A stretch of 64,000 bases of DNA. Source: Nocardioides sp. GY 10127 (lineage in GTDB: Bacteria > Actinomycetota > Actinomycetes > Propionibacteriales > Nocardioidaceae). The stretch covers positions 620,001 through 684,000 of the forward strand of contig NZ_STGL01000003.1 in assembly GCF_004919085.1 (NCBI RefSeq), in the 5' to 3' direction. Under the pieces are notes generated by a model. That model was not told the origin of the DNA. It saw only the letters and a program-made list of their open reading frames with translations, and made no database searches. Positions 53,620 to 62,986 of this stretch are shown in pieces (position 1 is the stretch's first letter; each line of letters begins with the position of its first letter). A program made the position numbers and the translations under genes.

Positions 53620-56600
53620 TTGTCGTCACCCGTCAGCCTCGACGTCCGCACCTCCGGCTTCCTCAGCTACGCCCTCGCCCACAACGGCGCGCCGTTCCTC
53701 GACGTCTCGGTGACGAACGCCGGGGCGCCGCTCGTCGGAGCCGTCCTGGTCGTGGGGGTCGCCGACGCCGAGGGTCCACTGAGCGACGTCGCTCGCCTCA
53801 GCCTGGACCTGCCCACCGGCACCGTGGCGACACCTGCCCGTGCCCACGTCCGGCTCGACCCGGCCGCGCTGCTCCAGGTCGACGAGAGACGACCGGGCAC
53901 GGTGCGCGTCAGCCTCCAGCACGAGGGCAGGCAGCTGGTGTCCGTGGACGAGGCCGTGACGGTGCTGGCCCCGAGGCAGTGGCTGCGCGTGGGTCGCGAC
54001 CTGTCGATGGAGATGCTCGCCGCGCACGTGCAGCCCAACGACCCCGCCGTCGAGGAGCTTCTCGCGGAGGCCTCCGAGATCCTCCAGCAGCGCACCGGCA
54101 GCGGCTCGGTGCAGGGGTACCAGTCCGGGCCCGAGCGAGCTCGCCTGATCGTCGACGCCGTGCTCGACGCGGCCGTGGCACGCGACATCCACTACACCAA
54201 CCCGCCGGCCAGCTGGCACGAGAAGGGCCAGAAGGTCCGCACCCCCGCCGAGGTCCTGGAGGGTCGTGCCGGCACGTGCCTCGACACCACGACCACGCTC
54301 GCGGCGGCGTTGGAGCAGGCGGGGCTGTTCCCGCAGATGTGGGTCGTCCAGGGGCACGCGTTCCTCTCGTGGAGCACGGAAGAGGTCTCGCTGGAGAGGA
54401 CCGTCACCACGGACCTCAACCTGGTCACCAACCTCGTGGACACCGGAAGGCTGCGGCTCGTCGAGACCACCCTGGTGCCCGGAGGCGGGCCGGTCGACTG
54501 GCAGGCCGCCCACGAGCGCACCCGTCGGAAGTGGCTGGTGGAGCGACGCGACGACGTCCTGGCCGTGGTGGACGTCGTCGCCGCCAGGCGCAACGGCATC
54601 GTGCCTCTGCCCGCGCGCCGCGTGCAGCAGGACGGCGCCGTGACCGTCCACGAGTACCACGCGGGCCAGCACAGCACCGCGATCCAGCTGCCCACCAGCC
54701 GTCGCCGGCCGGCCCAGGACGCCACGAACGTGCCCCGCCGGGTGCAGACCTGGAAGAGCGCCCTGCTCGACCTCACCCTGCGCAACCGGCTGCTGAGCTA
54801 CAAGCCCGCCAGTGGCCTGGCCCTCCGGGTGCCCGACGGCCGACTGGCGGACCTGGAGGACCTCGTGCACGCCGAGGTCCCGGTCACGCTCGCTGCTCGC
54901 GACGCCCTCGACGAGGTCCACCTCGCACGTGGGCTCGGCAATGCCTTCGACCTGCCCGACCACGTCCTGTCCGAGGAGCTCTCCAGGCACCGCGTCCTCC
55001 ACGTGGATCTGTCCTCCGAGGCGTACCAGAAGACGCTCGCATCGCTGGCCAACAAGGCGCGCACGGGGGTCGAGCAGACGGGCGCGAACAACCTCTACCT
55101 GGCCCTCGGCATGCTGCACTGGACCTACCGGGACCCGAACGGCACGGCCTCGTCGACGCGGGACCTTTCCTCCCCGCTCATCTTGGTCCCCGTGCGCCTC
55201 GTGGCACGCGACCGCGGACGCACCTACCAGGTCGTGGTCGACGACTCCGGTCTGAGCACCCCCAACTACTGCCTGTTCGAGAAGCTCAAGCAGGACATGG
55301 GGGTCGACCTCACCGGCCTCTCCCAGCTGGAGGCCGACGAGCACGGCGTCGACGTCTCCGGAGCCTTCCAGCGGGTGCGCGAGCAGCTGCTCGAGGCGGG
55401 GATGGACGCCCGTGTCGAGGAGTCCGCGCAGCTGGCGCACCTCGACTTCGCGAAGTACCGCCTCTGGAAGGACCTCGACGACCACTGGGAGCAGCTGCTG
55501 GAGAACCGCCTGGTCCGGCACCTGGTCGAGACTCCGACGGAGGCGTTCGAGGACGCCGTCCCGGCGGACCGTCAGGTCGGGGACCTCGACGCGCTCGACG
55601 CGCTCTGCCCCATCCCGGCGGACGCCTCGCAGCTCGAGGCGGTCGAGGCCGCGGTGGCCGGGGAGACGTTCGTCCTCGAAGGCCCGCCCGGCACCGGCAA
55701 GTCCCAGACGATCACCAACCTCCTCGCCCGGGCGGTCGCCAGCGGCAAGCGGGTCCTCTTCGTCGCCGAGAAGCGAGCGGCGCTGGACGTCGTCTCGGCG
55801 CGCCTGCGCTCGGTGGGGCTGGAGCCCTTCTGCCTGGACCTGCACGACAAGGGGGCCAAGCCGGCCGAGGTCCGGTCGCAGCTGCGCGCCGCCCTGGCGC
55901 ACGAGGTCCTGCTCGATGCTGAGGGCCTCGAGACCGACAGGGACGACCTCCGTGCAGCCCGCGGGTCGCTGCTCCGCTACCACGAGCGGCTCCACGAGCG
56001 GAACCTCGCTGGGCTCTCCTACTACGCCGCGCGCGAGAAGCAGCTCTCCCGCGGCGAGGACGAGCTCACGCTGCAGGTCCCGCGGTCCTTGCTGACTCAG
56101 CCGCCCGCCGTCCACGACGTCCTGCGGGAAGCCATCAGGTCGGTCGCCGAGACCGACCCCGGGCACCCGGTGCGGAGGGCGTGGGGGTTCGTCACCCGGG
56201 TCGACACCTCGGAGACGACGTGCGGGCCGCTGGTGCGGGCAGCCGCGGAGCTGGACGCCGCTACCGCCGCGCTCGGGGCCGACGCAGAGCTCGCGCGACT
56301 CGTCGGCTCTGCTGGGGGCTCGGCGGAGGTCCGGTCGCTCGCCTGGCTCCTGTCCCACGGGCTCACCGACCCCGCGCTCCTGGCCACCACGCAGGACGTC
56401 GCGTGGCAGACCACCCGCGCCGACCTGCTGCGCGCTCTCGAGTCGTTCGCTGGCACCAGCCTCCCGGGCACCGAGAGGACGACGCCCGACGTGCTGGGCC
56501 TGCCGCTGGAGGAGCTCCACGCCCGTGCCGTCGAGGCGGCCGAGTCCAGCATCTTCGGTCGCGGCAAGCGACTCTCCGCCGTCCTGGAGGACCTCGCACC

Positions 56601-59559
56601 CGTGCTGGTCCCGGCCGCCGAGGTGAGGCCGAAGGAGCTGCCGGCCCTGCTGGCCAGCCTCGTGAACGCCCAGCACGCGGCACGGGAGATCGCTGCTCGG
56701 GCCAGCGCGCTGCCCGGGATCGTCCTTCCCGAGGGCTGGAACCCTCTGCGCGGGGAAGACCTGGCCAGCGTCCGGGAGCGTGCCGAGCTGCTGCACCAAG
56801 GCGGTGCCTGGCTGGCGAGCGACGACGGCTTCTGCCTCGCCGCCCGCGAGTGGCTGGGCCGTCTGCAGTCGGGGGCGGCCACCGTGCCGGACGACGTCGC
56901 CGCCCGGCTCGTCGCCCTGGCCGAGGCCGTGGAGCACCTCGTCGCCGAGGCGGGGCCGGGTGCGGAGCTGGAGGTCGAGAGGTGGCGCGGGGAGGAGGGT
57001 CTCCTCGATCGGTGGACGACGACGTCACCGGGGCGCGGCCAGGGTCAGCCCGAGCCGCAGACCCTCGTGCGCTGGACGGCCTTCCTCGCTGCGATCGACC
57101 CCTTGCGCCAGCACGGTGTCGCGGACACCTGGCGGCTGCTGCGCGAGCAGGGCGACGTCGAGGGCGCGACGCACGGCTGGGAACGCGGCCTCGCCCAGGT
57201 CTCGCTGGTCGAGCGCGCGCAGGCGACCGGCATCGACGGCTTCGACGCAGCCCGCCACGAGCGGTCCGTCGCCCAGTTCTCCCGCTCGACGGCCAAGGTG
57301 CGCCAGCACCTGCGGGACGTGCTGCCGCACGACGTGAAGAAGGCGCGCCCCTTCGACCCCGAGCGGGCGCGGGGACGCGTCGGCGAGCTCAGCTACCAGC
57401 TCGGGCTCTCTCGCGGCGGCCTCGGTGTGCGCGCCCTCATGGAGCAGTTCGGCGACCTGGTCACGCAGGTCATGCCCTGCGTGCTCGTCAGCCCGGACTC
57501 CGTCGCACGGTTCTTCCCCGTCGGCGGCACGACGTTCGACCTCGTCGTCTTCGACGAGGCGTCCCAGGTCCGGGTCGCGGACGCCGTCGGCGCCATGGGC
57601 CGGGGACGCGCCGTCGTCGTGGTGGGTGACAGCAAGCAGATGCCCCCCACGCAGGTCGGCGTCTCGGCCGTGCAGGACGCCTCGCTCGAGGACGAGGAGC
57701 CCGACGAGGTCGACGGTGACGAGGGGCCGGTCGTCTCGCGCGCCCCGGCCGAGCAGGAGTCGATCCTCTCCGAGGCCGTGGCTGCGCGCGTCCGCCGACG
57801 CACGCTGACATGGCACTACAGGAGCCAGGACGAGAGCCTCATCGCGTTCTCCAACGCGCTCTACTACGGGGACGAGCTCTCGACCTTTCCCTCGCCCACG
57901 ACCCCCGCCACGGCAGCGACCAGGGGCCTCGGCATCAGTCTGCGCAAGGTGGACGGCACCTTCCTGCGCAGCGGCAAGGGCGCTGCGCTGAGGACCAACC
58001 CCGTCGAGGCCGAGGCGATCGTCGCGGAGGTCCTCGACCGGTTCTCCGACAGCCCCGACGAGGTGCCGTCCGTCGGCGTCGTCACCTTCAACGCGCAGCA
58101 GCGCGCCCTGGTCGAGCAGCTCCTCCGCGAGGCTGCTGACGAGCGGGTGGCCGAGGCTCTCGACGCCCCCGACGGCCTGTTCGTGAAGAACCTGGAGAAC
58201 GTGCAGGGCGACGAGCGGGACGTCATCCTGTTCTCCACAGCCTTCAGCGTCAACGAGAAGGGCGTGCTCCCCGGCAACTTCGGCCCGCTGTCACGGGCCG
58301 GCGGTGAGCGGCGCCTCAACGTCGCCATCACCCGCGCCCGCAAGCAGGTCGTGCTCTTCACCTCCTTCGACCCCGGCCAGATGCCGGTGAAGGAGGGGTC
58401 CTACCAGGGCATGCGCGACCTGCAGTCCTACCTCGAGCTCGCGGCCCGCGGCGCGGAGAGCTGGCAGGCCGGCAAGGGCTTCGAGCGACGCCAGACGGAC
58501 CGGCACCGCGACGACGTGGCGGACGCGCTGCGCGCCCGCGGGCTCGTCGTCCGGACCGACGTCGGCCTGTCCGACTTCCGCGTCGACCTCGCGCTCAGCC
58601 ACGCCGAGGCTCCTGACGAGCTGCTGGTCGCGGTGCTGCTGGACGGTGACAAGTGGGCCGCGCGACGCACGGTCGGCGACCGGGACGGGCTCCCCGTCGA
58701 GGTCCTGCGCAACCTCATGGGCTGGCCGGGCGTGGAGCGGGTGTGGCTGCCGACGTGGCTCCAGGACCGGGAGGGTGCTCTCGACCGCCTGGTCGACGCA
58801 GTCGAGCACGCCCGAGGAGGGGAGCCCCTGCCGGCCGACGAGCCGCAGCCGGTCGATGAGGAGGTCGCGCTCGTGCAGGCGGCGACGAGCGGGGACACCG
58901 GTGCCCTCGCTGCCTTGGAGGACCTGGTCGACGCAGCGATCGAGCGGATCGCGCACGAGGCCCCCCCGGTGCCTCTCGCACCCGCACCCGAGCGGGCTCC
59001 CTCGGACCTGCCTGGCCAGGTCTCCTGGAGGCCCTTCGAGCCGCGCGCCGAGGGTGACCGGGAGGTCCTGGACTCGCTGCCCTCCCGCTGGGCCTCCCTC
59101 CTCGTGGAAGGGGTGGCTCGCGACGTGCTGGAGGCCGAGGGACCGGTGCAGGCCGAACGGCTCGCACGGCTGGTGGCCGCGTCCTTCGACCTGGGCAGGG
59201 TGAGCGCCAAGCGCCAGGCGGCGATCCTGGCGGTGGCGCCGGGTCGCGTCGACGAGGACGGCTTCGTCTGGCCCCGCGACCTGGACCGGGAGCACTGGGC
59301 CGACTTCGCGCTGCCAGGTCCGGGCGGGAGCCGGCCGGTGGCACAGGTGAGCCTGCGGGAGCTGGGCAACGCGATGGTCGCGCTGTGCGCGGTCTCCGCC
59401 GGTGTCCGCACCTCGGACCTGCCCCTGGAGGTGCTGCGCCTCTTCGGCGGCACCCGGATGACTCCCGCCGCCTCAGCGCGGCTCGAGGCGGGGGTGGCGC
59501 ACGCCGTGGCGCACGGCCGCCTGAAGGAGGACGCTTCGGGCTACCTGCACGCGACGTGA
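53620..59559 (+). CDS. Transglutaminase-like + DUF4011 + SF1 helicase + REase_MTES_1575 + DUF3320 protein
   Basis: 1979 aa if started at TTG 53620, which has GGAG five bases upstream. Order: N-terminal beta region (1-110); transglutaminase-like domain with Cys220 in GTCLDTTTTLAAAL and His246 in GHAFLSW; DUF4011 from about 375 (RVQTWKSALLDLTLRNRLLSY); SF1 helicase with Walker A GPPGTGKS (688-695), long helical insert, VVFDEASQV (1309-1317), GDSKQMPPTQ, WHYRSQDESLI, NVQGDERDVILFS and NVAITRARKQV; a Vsr-like nuclease domain (FRVDLAL...LLDGDKWAARRTVGDRD) at about 1630-1720; and DUF3320 near the C-terminus. Such proteins occur in defence islands. Cytoplasmic; divergent from the DruH-like operon. 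Confidence 0.82.
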   Translation: MSSPVSLDVRTSGFLSYALAHNGAPFLDVSVTNAGAPLVGAVLVVGVADAEGPLSDVARLSLDLPTGTVATPARAHVRLDPAALLQVDERRPGTVRVSLQHEGRQLVSVDEAVTVLAPRQWLRVGRDLSMEMLAAHVQPNDPAVEELLAEASEILQQRTGSGSVQGYQSGPERARLIVDAVLDAAVARDIHYTNPPASWHEKGQKVRTPAEVLEGRAGTCLDTTTTLAAALEQAGLFPQMWVVQGHAFLSWSTEEVSLERTVTTDLNLVTNLVDTGRLRLVETTLVPGGGPVDWQAAHERTRRKWLVERRDDVLAVVDVVAARRNGIVPLPARRVQQDGAVTVHEYHAGQHSTAIQLPTSRRRPAQDATNVPRRVQTWKSALLDLTLRNRLLSYKPASGLALRVPDGRLADLEDLVHAEVPVTLAARDALDEVHLARGLGNAFDLPDHVLSEELSRHRVLHVDLSSEAYQKTLASLANKARTGVEQTGANNLYLALGMLHWTYRDPNGTASSTRDLSSPLILVPVRLVARDRGRTYQVVVDDSGLSTPNYCLFEKLKQDMGVDLTGLSQLEADEHGVDVSGAFQRVREQLLEAGMDARVEESAQLAHLDFAKYRLWKDLDDHWEQLLENRLVRHLVETPTEAFEDAVPADRQVGDLDALDALCPIPADASQLEAVEAAVAGETFVLEGPPGTGKSQTITNLLARAVASGKRVLFVAEKRAALDVVSARLRSVGLEPFCLDLHDKGAKPAEVRSQLRAALAHEVLLDAEGLETDRDDLRAARGSLLRYHERLHERNLAGLSYYAAREKQLSRGEDELTLQVPRSLLTQPPAVHDVLREAIRSVAETDPGHPVRRAWGFVTRVDTSETTCGPLVRAAAELDAATAALGADAELARLVGSAGGSAEVRSLAWLLSHGLTDPALLATTQDVAWQTTRADLLRALESFAGTSLPGTERTTPDVLGLPLEELHARAVEAAESSIFGRGKRLSAVLEDLAPVLVPAAEVRPKELPALLASLVNAQHAAREIAARASALPGIVLPEGWNPLRGEDLASVRERAELLHQGGAWLASDDGFCLAAREWLGRLQSGAATVPDDVAARLVALAEAVEHLVAEAGPGAELEVERWRGEEGLLDRWTTTSPGRGQGQPEPQTLVRWTAFLAAIDPLRQHGVADTWRLLREQGDVEGATHGWERGLAQVSLVERAQATGIDGFDAARHERSVAQFSRSTAKVRQHLRDVLPHDVKKARPFDPERARGRVGELSYQLGLSRGGLGVRALMEQFGDLVTQVMPCVLVSPDSVARFFPVGGTTFDLVVFDEASQVRVADAVGAMGRGRAVVVVGDSKQMPPTQVGVSAVQDASLEDEEPDEVDGDEGPVVSRAPAEQESILSEAVAARVRRRTLTWHYRSQDESLIAFSNALYYGDELSTFPSPTTPATAATRGLGISLRKVDGTFLRSGKGAALRTNPVEAEAIVAEVLDRFSDSPDEVPSVGVVTFNAQQRALVEQLLREAADERVAEALDAPDGLFVKNLENVQGDERDVILFSTAFSVNEKGVLPGNFGPLSRAGGERRLNVAITRARKQVVLFTSFDPGQMPVKEGSYQGMRDLQSYLELAARGAESWQAGKGFERRQTDRHRDDVADALRARGLVVRTDVGLSDFRVDLALSHAEAPDELLVAVLLDGDKWAARRTVGDRDGLPVEVLRNLMGWPGVERVWLPTWLQDREGALDRLVDAVEHARGGEPLPADEPQPVDEEVALVQAATSGDTGALAALEDLVDAAIERIAHEAPPVPLAPAPERAPSDLPGQVSWRPFEPRAEGDREVLDSLPSRWASLLVEGVARDVLEAEGPVQAERLARLVAASFDLGRVSAKRQAAILAVAPGRVDEDGFVWPRDLDREHWADFALPGPGGSRPVAQVSLRELGNAMVALCAVSAGVRTSDLPLEVLRLFGGTRMTPAASARLEAGVAHAVAHGRLKEDASGYLHAT

Positions 59560-59655
59560 GCCACCGCCACGGCAGGCAGGTCGACGTCGGCGGCCTCGCG
59601 CGACCAGGCCCCGAGACCGCGGGCTGCTCGTGGTCCGAGGCACCCAGATCGCTCC

Positions 59656-60588
59656 TCAGCCTTCCGCGACCGCGTCGAGCACCCCGTCCAGACCGGCCGA
59701 CACCCATGCCTCCAGCGGCGCGGGCCTGCCGTCGGCCAGCCCCATCACCGCCACTGCACCTCGGAGACGCAGCCGGGCCTCTCCGTCGGTGAGCGCGTAG
59801 ACGAAGAACCCGGCCAGGTCGTTCTCCGGGGCGGCTCCTGGCGGCTGGAGGTCGTCCCCCAGCGCGAGCACGACCTCGCTGGCGTCGTCGGGCCGGTGCA
59901 GCACCAGCTCCTCGCAACCGAGCCTCCGCTCCAGCCACGAGGGGCTCGGGACGTGAGGAAGCCAGGTCACCGAGCCGTCCGGGTCGAGGATGGCCACGGC
60001 CCGGTCCTCCTCCACCAGCGAGAAGACGTCATGGACGGCCTCGGGGGCGAACGGCTCGCTGCCGGACATCACCACGTCCGCCATCTCGCGCACCATCAGC
60101 TCGGAGGTGGCGCACCGCTGGTAGACACGCTCGAGCAGCCTCCCTGCCCTGGCGTCGTCGTACGGGGCAGCCAGCTGCGCAGCCACGTTGTCGGCCAGAA
60201 CGCCGGAGAGGTCTCGGGAGAGTCGGTCGACACGGACCACCTGGACGATCCCGGTGCTGGCGTCGACGAGCACCGTCCTCAGGACGAGACACCCCTCGTC
60301 GTCCAGCCTGACCCGTCCCCGGAGGTCGGCGTTCAAGCGGTGCGCCTCGAAGGGCGTGTCGCACCACGGCTCCTCGCCGAACTTGAACGCCACGACCAGC
60401 TGGAACGGCCGCAGGTCCACCGCCGCCATGGCCAGCGGGCCGTACCGGTGCTGGTGCACCTCCTCGGCGGAGACGCCGGGGACGAACCGCACCAGCTCCG
60501 TGAGCCTCGGGCCGAGGCGCAGCTGGTCCGTGTGCGGCCAGCTCGTGCGAGTCGGGTCGTACAGCTCGCCGACGACCACGCTGCTCAC
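59656..60588 (-). CDS. Hypothetical protein downstream of pglZ, 310 aa
   Basis: Family not recognised. GTG at 60588 has GGGGAG upstream; longer open frames run through pglZ in a shadow frame. The sequence is mixed alpha/beta without transmembrane segments: VVVGELYDPTRTSWPHTDQLRLGPRLTELVRFVPG, RPFQLVVAFKFGEEPWCDTPFEAHRLN, LARMYQRC-like RLLERVYQRCATSELMVREMADVVMSG, and WLERRLGCEELVLHRPDD. No known catalytic motif. It is 115 bp after pglZ on the same strand and may be an accessory of the BREX-2 operon. It converges with the giant helicase gene (96-bp gap). Confidence 0.6.
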   Translation of the reverse strand: MSSVVVGELYDPTRTSWPHTDQLRLGPRLTELVRFVPGVSAEEVHQHRYGPLAMAAVDLRPFQLVVAFKFGEEPWCDTPFEAHRLNADLRGRVRLDDEGCLVLRTVLVDASTGIVQVVRVDRLSRDLSGVLADNVAAQLAAPYDDARAGRLLERVYQRCATSELMVREMADVVMSGSEPFAPEAVHDVFSLVEEDRAVAILDPDGSVTWLPHVPSPSWLERRLGCEELVLHRPDDASEVVLALGDDLQPPGAAPENDLAGFFVYALTDGEARLRLRGAVAVMGLADGRPAPLEAWVSAGLDGVLDAVAEG

Positions 60589-60703
60589 TCGCGCTCCCCG
60601 ACCACGAGGTTCGGCTCCAGGCCGGTTCATGCTCCCTCGTCCTGCCCCTCGGGCCCCACGTCGTCGTGCACGTGGGTCAGCGTAGGCGAGGGCCCCCACC
60701 GGT

Positions 60704-62986
60704 TCAGCCGAACAGCCGACCTTGGTCGTCCGAATCTGACGACTCCTCCACCTCCACCGGGGCGTCCCACCACGCCGGCGCTGAGGCGGGGGCGCTTCTC
60801 CACCCCTCGACCTCGACGTTGGAGTGCGCGAGCACGACGAACGGGATCGCGAGCTCCGCGAGCGCGGCGCCGCCGTGGTAGCCCTCGCTGCGCTGCTTGT
60901 AGCGCAGCCGCTCCCCCACGGCCGCGACGACGTCGCCGTCGCCGAGCAGGACCCGCGGGCCGGCCAGACGGACCTCGTCCTCGCCCACGTCGGCCCCGGC
61001 GCCCGCGCGCCAGCGAGCTCCCGCGCCGGAGCGCTGGAACAGCACGTCGGCGCCCGGCCCCTGGTCGACCACGTGCCCGTGGTCGGAGGTGAGGACGACG
61101 GCGCGACCCATCGTCCGGGCGCCCTCGAGCAGCGGACCGAGGTGGCGGACGGCGTCGACGGTCCACCGGGTGCGGGCGGGATCGCCGCCGGAGAGCGAGT
61201 CGTCGACCCCGTTGAGGACGACGACCACGACCTGGTGCTCCCCGGACTGCACGGTGGCGCGCACCTCGTACGGCAGCTGCTCCCCGGGCGTGCTCTCGAG
61301 GTCGCCCAGGTGCAGGACGACGGTCCCTCGCCCGAAGGCGTCCTCGACGCCGGTCCGCTCCTCGCGCTGGGTCCCGCGTGCCCGCCTGCCCGTGAGCAGG
61401 CTGGTCCGCGAGACCTCGGTGACGGTCGGCAGCCCGGCCAGCAGGGCGGCGCGCTGGGGTGCCGCGTCGGGTCGCAGCTCGCGCCACCCGCGCGACTGCG
61501 CGGACATGACGAGCTCGGCGGCCACCGCGGCCGACATGCCGTCGACCACGACCAGGAGCACCGGCTGGACGCTGCGCAGCGGGCGCACCAGCCGCTCGGC
61601 TGCCTCCTCGACAGGCACGACGCCGCCGGGCGGGGCGTCGTCGCGAACGGAGGCCGCGAGCTGCGTCGCAGCCGCACGGTCCTGGGCGGAACGCAACGCG
61701 CTGGCGGCCTGGTGCACGGTCGCGAGACCGGCAGCCACCCGGCCGTCGGCGACGCCGTTCGCGACCACCTGGCGGGCGAGGTCCACCCACCCGCCGCCGG
61801 CGACGTGGCCGACGAGCGCGGCGCCGAGGTCGCCGGCCGGCTCCGGTCGGGTGGCCAGCCAGCGGACGAGCCGGACCGCCATCCGGACCGCGGCGGACGC
61901 CGGGTCCTCGGACGCCAGGACGTGCCGTGCCACCCGCGCGTGCGCGCGCTCGACACGTGCCACCCGCGCCGACGTCGGCTGGCCGGCTGCCTCGGCGAGC
62001 GCGTCCGCGCACTCCTGGAGCCGCACCAGGAGGCCCGAGGGCAGCAGGTCGCTCTCGGCCACAGCCTGCTCCAGGCGCAGCTGGCGCGCCTCCTCGTCGG
62101 CATCGGCGAGCACCTGGGCGGCAACGGCCGGCCGGGTGGCCAGCTGCCGCAGCGTCCACCCCTGCGCGAGCTCGGCCCAGGCGCGCAGCTCGTGGTCGCC
62201 GAGGGCGGGCTGCCCGAGCCGGGCGCTCACCGACCCCTTGGCGAAGCCGCCGCCGGCAGCCTGGAGCGCGAGGTGGGAGACCAGGCCCAGCACGACGGCG
62301 GCCGGGCCCTCGCCCTTCTCGGCGAGACGCAGGACGGGTCGGACGGCCGGGCCCGCGCGCTCGACGAGCCACCTCACCAGGGAGGCTCGCACCTCCTCGG
62401 GCAGGTCGCGCAGCGCGAGGCCGCCCTCGGGGCGGGTGCTCCAGTCGAGGATGCCTGCGGCGTCCACCTCGCGGGGCGTGCCGAGCACGTGGGTGGTGAG
62501 GCAGCGCAGCGCGTGGTCCCGCGTCACGATCCCGGACGCCGGGGGCGGCCAGCCCTCGGCCGGCGCCATCTCCAGCAGGGCCTGCGCCACCGGCGCGCCC
62601 TCGCGAACCAGCAGCGGGTCGACCGCTCCCGAGCGGGTGACGCGGAAGGCCAGCGACACGGCGTCCCAGGGCTCGGGCCGCACGACCTTGGCGCGGTGCG
62701 CCCGGGCGAGCAGGTCGGAGCCGAGCTCGGCCTCCTCCAGGTCCGTCAGGACGAGCAGCCGCTCCCCCGCGTGCTGGCCGATCAGGTCCAGGACGGCGAG
62801 GGGCGAGGTGGCGGTGCACACCCGCACGGGGCCGCTCGGGCCGGCGAGCAGGTCGTCGCCCGTCCAGGTCGGCCGCCCCCGGAGCAGGACGAGGTCGGGC
62901 GCCTCGTGCCGGGCGTCGGCGCCCCAGGCGCTGTCGACGACGGCCCGGACGTCCCGCGGCCCGAGCTCGGGTGCCTGGCTGCTCAC
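60704..62986 (-). CDS. pglZ: BREX-2 system phosphatase PglZ
   Basis: 760 aa from GTG at 62986, overlapping the upstream stop by 4 bp (GTGA). The C-terminal half holds the PglZ alkaline-phosphatase-like domain: VLLVVVDGMSAAVAAELV (metal ligand Asp plus nucleophile Ser/Thr region), VVVVLNGVDDSL and VVLTSDHGHVVDQG (DHG metal ligands). The N-terminal half (1-500) is helical with VLLRGRPTWTGDDLL and LVLTDLEEAELGSDLLAR, as in actinobacterial BREX-2 PglZ. In BREX/Pgl systems PglZ is essential for phage exclusion together with the methyltransferase PglX, kinase PglW and ATPase PglY. It is shorter than the roughly 950 aa I recall for the Streptomyces protein. PglW and PglX are not in this window. Confidence 0.85.
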   Translation of the reverse strand: MSSQAPELGPRDVRAVVDSAWGADARHEAPDLVLLRGRPTWTGDDLLAGPSGPVRVCTATSPLAVLDLIGQHAGERLLVLTDLEEAELGSDLLARAHRAKVVRPEPWDAVSLAFRVTRSGAVDPLLVREGAPVAQALLEMAPAEGWPPPASGIVTRDHALRCLTTHVLGTPREVDAAGILDWSTRPEGGLALRDLPEEVRASLVRWLVERAGPAVRPVLRLAEKGEGPAAVVLGLVSHLALQAAGGGFAKGSVSARLGQPALGDHELRAWAELAQGWTLRQLATRPAVAAQVLADADEEARQLRLEQAVAESDLLPSGLLVRLQECADALAEAAGQPTSARVARVERAHARVARHVLASEDPASAAVRMAVRLVRWLATRPEPAGDLGAALVGHVAGGGWVDLARQVVANGVADGRVAAGLATVHQAASALRSAQDRAAATQLAASVRDDAPPGGVVPVEEAAERLVRPLRSVQPVLLVVVDGMSAAVAAELVMSAQSRGWRELRPDAAPQRAALLAGLPTVTEVSRTSLLTGRRARGTQREERTGVEDAFGRGTVVLHLGDLESTPGEQLPYEVRATVQSGEHQVVVVVLNGVDDSLSGGDPARTRWTVDAVRHLGPLLEGARTMGRAVVLTSDHGHVVDQGPGADVLFQRSGAGARWRAGAGADVGEDEVRLAGPRVLLGDGDVVAAVGERLRYKQRSEGYHGGAALAELAIPFVVLAHSNVEVEGWRSAPASAPAWWDAPVEVEESSDSDDQGRLFG

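Noticed and set aside
53626..56937. 1103-aa open frame on the minus strand
   Set aside because: Lies opposite the DUF4011 helicase gene, whose motifs are unmistakable; no domain in the antisense translation.
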